Under the pieces are notes generated by a model. The model had not been told where the DNA came from. It did not search any database and was given only the letters and a program-made list of their open reading frames with translations. Of a stretch of DNA of 14,197 nt, positions 13,674-14,197 are shown in pieces (positions within the stretch are counted from its first letter, which is position 1; the number at the start of each line of letters is the position of its first letter). A program made the translations under genes and the position numbers. This DNA is from JBKHYG01 sp046565595. GTDB taxonomy: Bacteria; Actinomycetota; AC-67. The DNA lies in NCBI GenBank assembly GCA_046565595.1, contig JBKHYG010000043.1, forward strand, positions 1-14,197, in the 5' to 3' direction.

Positions 13674-14197
13674 ATGGCTATCGATCGGTCGAAGGTTCCA
13701 CCGCAGGGGGCATACCGGGCCCGAGAGTGCCCGGTGATCTGTCAGCTGGATGTCCTACAACCGACCGAACCGGCGCCCAAGCCGGACTTCTACGCCATGC
13801 TCGGCCAGCAGGGTGATGGATACGAGGCAAGCCTGTTCGAAGTGATCTTGGCCAACCATCCCGACGCCGTGGATGTTGAAGAGGACGAAGCGAAGACGGT
13901 TGCCGCGATCCAAGCTCGAGTACCGATCATCTTGTCGCCCAAGCTTCCCGTTGACGAGGCAGGGCGTCGCGTCGGTAAGCCCGACATCCTGATAGCCGCA
14001 CCCGCGGGCGGCTACCGCCCGGTCGATGTGAAGTCGCACAAGGCGCTCGGGCCGATCGGCAACGGGAAAGCACCTGCGCTCGTCTCAACACCGCAAGCGC
14101 TCGCATACGAGTCCGCGCTTCCCGACGAAGAGTACAAGCAGGCGATCATCGAGAAGGACGACCTCCAACTGGCTCACTACCAGCGGATCCTCGAAGC
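13674..14197 (+). CDS. RecB-like PD-(D/E)XK nuclease, partial (runs off the window)
   Basis: The first ~174 codons of a longer gene are present, with no stop before the window edge. The arrangement is that of a RecB/Cas4-type nuclease domain: an N-terminal GDGYEASLFEVIL helix (47-59), GRRVGKPDIL with D104, the GGYRPVDVKSHK block with D118 and K120 as the D-x-K catalytic pair, and LQLAHYQRI (164-172) as the Q-x3-Y motif. This resembles the stand-alone TM0106-type RecB-like nucleases of actinobacteria, which usually continue with further nuclease or helicase-associated regions. The start follows the acyltransferase stop by 14 nt. There are no other repair, cas or phage genes nearby, so its cellular role is open. 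Confidence 0.75.
   Translation, partial: MAIDRSKVPPQGAYRARECPVICQLDVLQPTEPAPKPDFYAMLGQQGDGYEASLFEVILANHPDAVDVEEDEAKTVAAIQARVPIILSPKLPVDEAGRRVGKPDILIAAPAGGYRPVDVKSHKALGPIGNGKAPALVSTPQALAYESALPDEEYKQAIIEKDDLQLAHYQRILE

Overview
The window looks like chromosomal DNA of a high-GC actinobacterium, probably uncultured. The clues are a DUF3159 membrane protein (an actinobacterial family), a PlsC acyltransferase with FPEATIS in place of FPEGTRS, a tRNA gene with encoded CCA, and several genes whose start codon sits 6-8 nt after a TAnnnT -10 box (leaderless transcripts). I cannot assign a genus.

Layout. (1) 9-2194, plus strand: hemL (tetrapyrrole synthesis), overlapping by 4 nt an exported beta-propeller-like protein. 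(2) 2228-4752, minus strand: an exported metzincin-type metalloprotease (called A here), preceded in the same operon by a secreted Cys-rich protein, then a DUF3159 membrane protein. (3) 4879-8242, plus strand: a small two-helix membrane protein, a possible gene remnant, then a tight four-gene run of unrecognised envelope or secreted proteins (lipoprotein, exported 247-aa protein, a secreted protein split over two frames, a small membrane protein). The run is closed by a transposase fragment and a terminator hairpin. (4) 9062-9136: tRNA-Arg(CCU). (5) 9189-10754: an exported neutral-ceramidase-like hydrolase, convergent with a second exported metzincin (B, 10761-11645 minus) that is a paralogue of A. 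(6) 11783-14197: ordinary chromosomal genes, namely an LLM flavin oxidoreductase, a PlsC-like acyltransferase and the start of a RecB-like PD-(D/E)XK nuclease.

The most interesting signal joins regions 2 and 5. Metalloproteases A and B are diverged paralogues with ten cysteines each, HExxHxxGxxH zinc sites and a shared C-terminal signature. The promoters of the two transcription units, 7.8 kb apart, share a 28-bp block (23/28 identical) containing a GTCA-N8-TGAC inverted repeat that runs into the TTGACA -35 box. This suggests a small co-regulated regulon of secreted proteases. In A's operon a (CT)7 microsatellite lies just where the -35/-10 spacer should be, so expression may be phase-variable. 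A also has Val where B has the Met of the metzincin Met-turn.

Almost every gene from 1301 to 11645 encodes an exported or membrane protein. With a transposase fragment and a tRNA gene inside it, this stretch reads as an accessory 'exported protein' region between conserved housekeeping genes.
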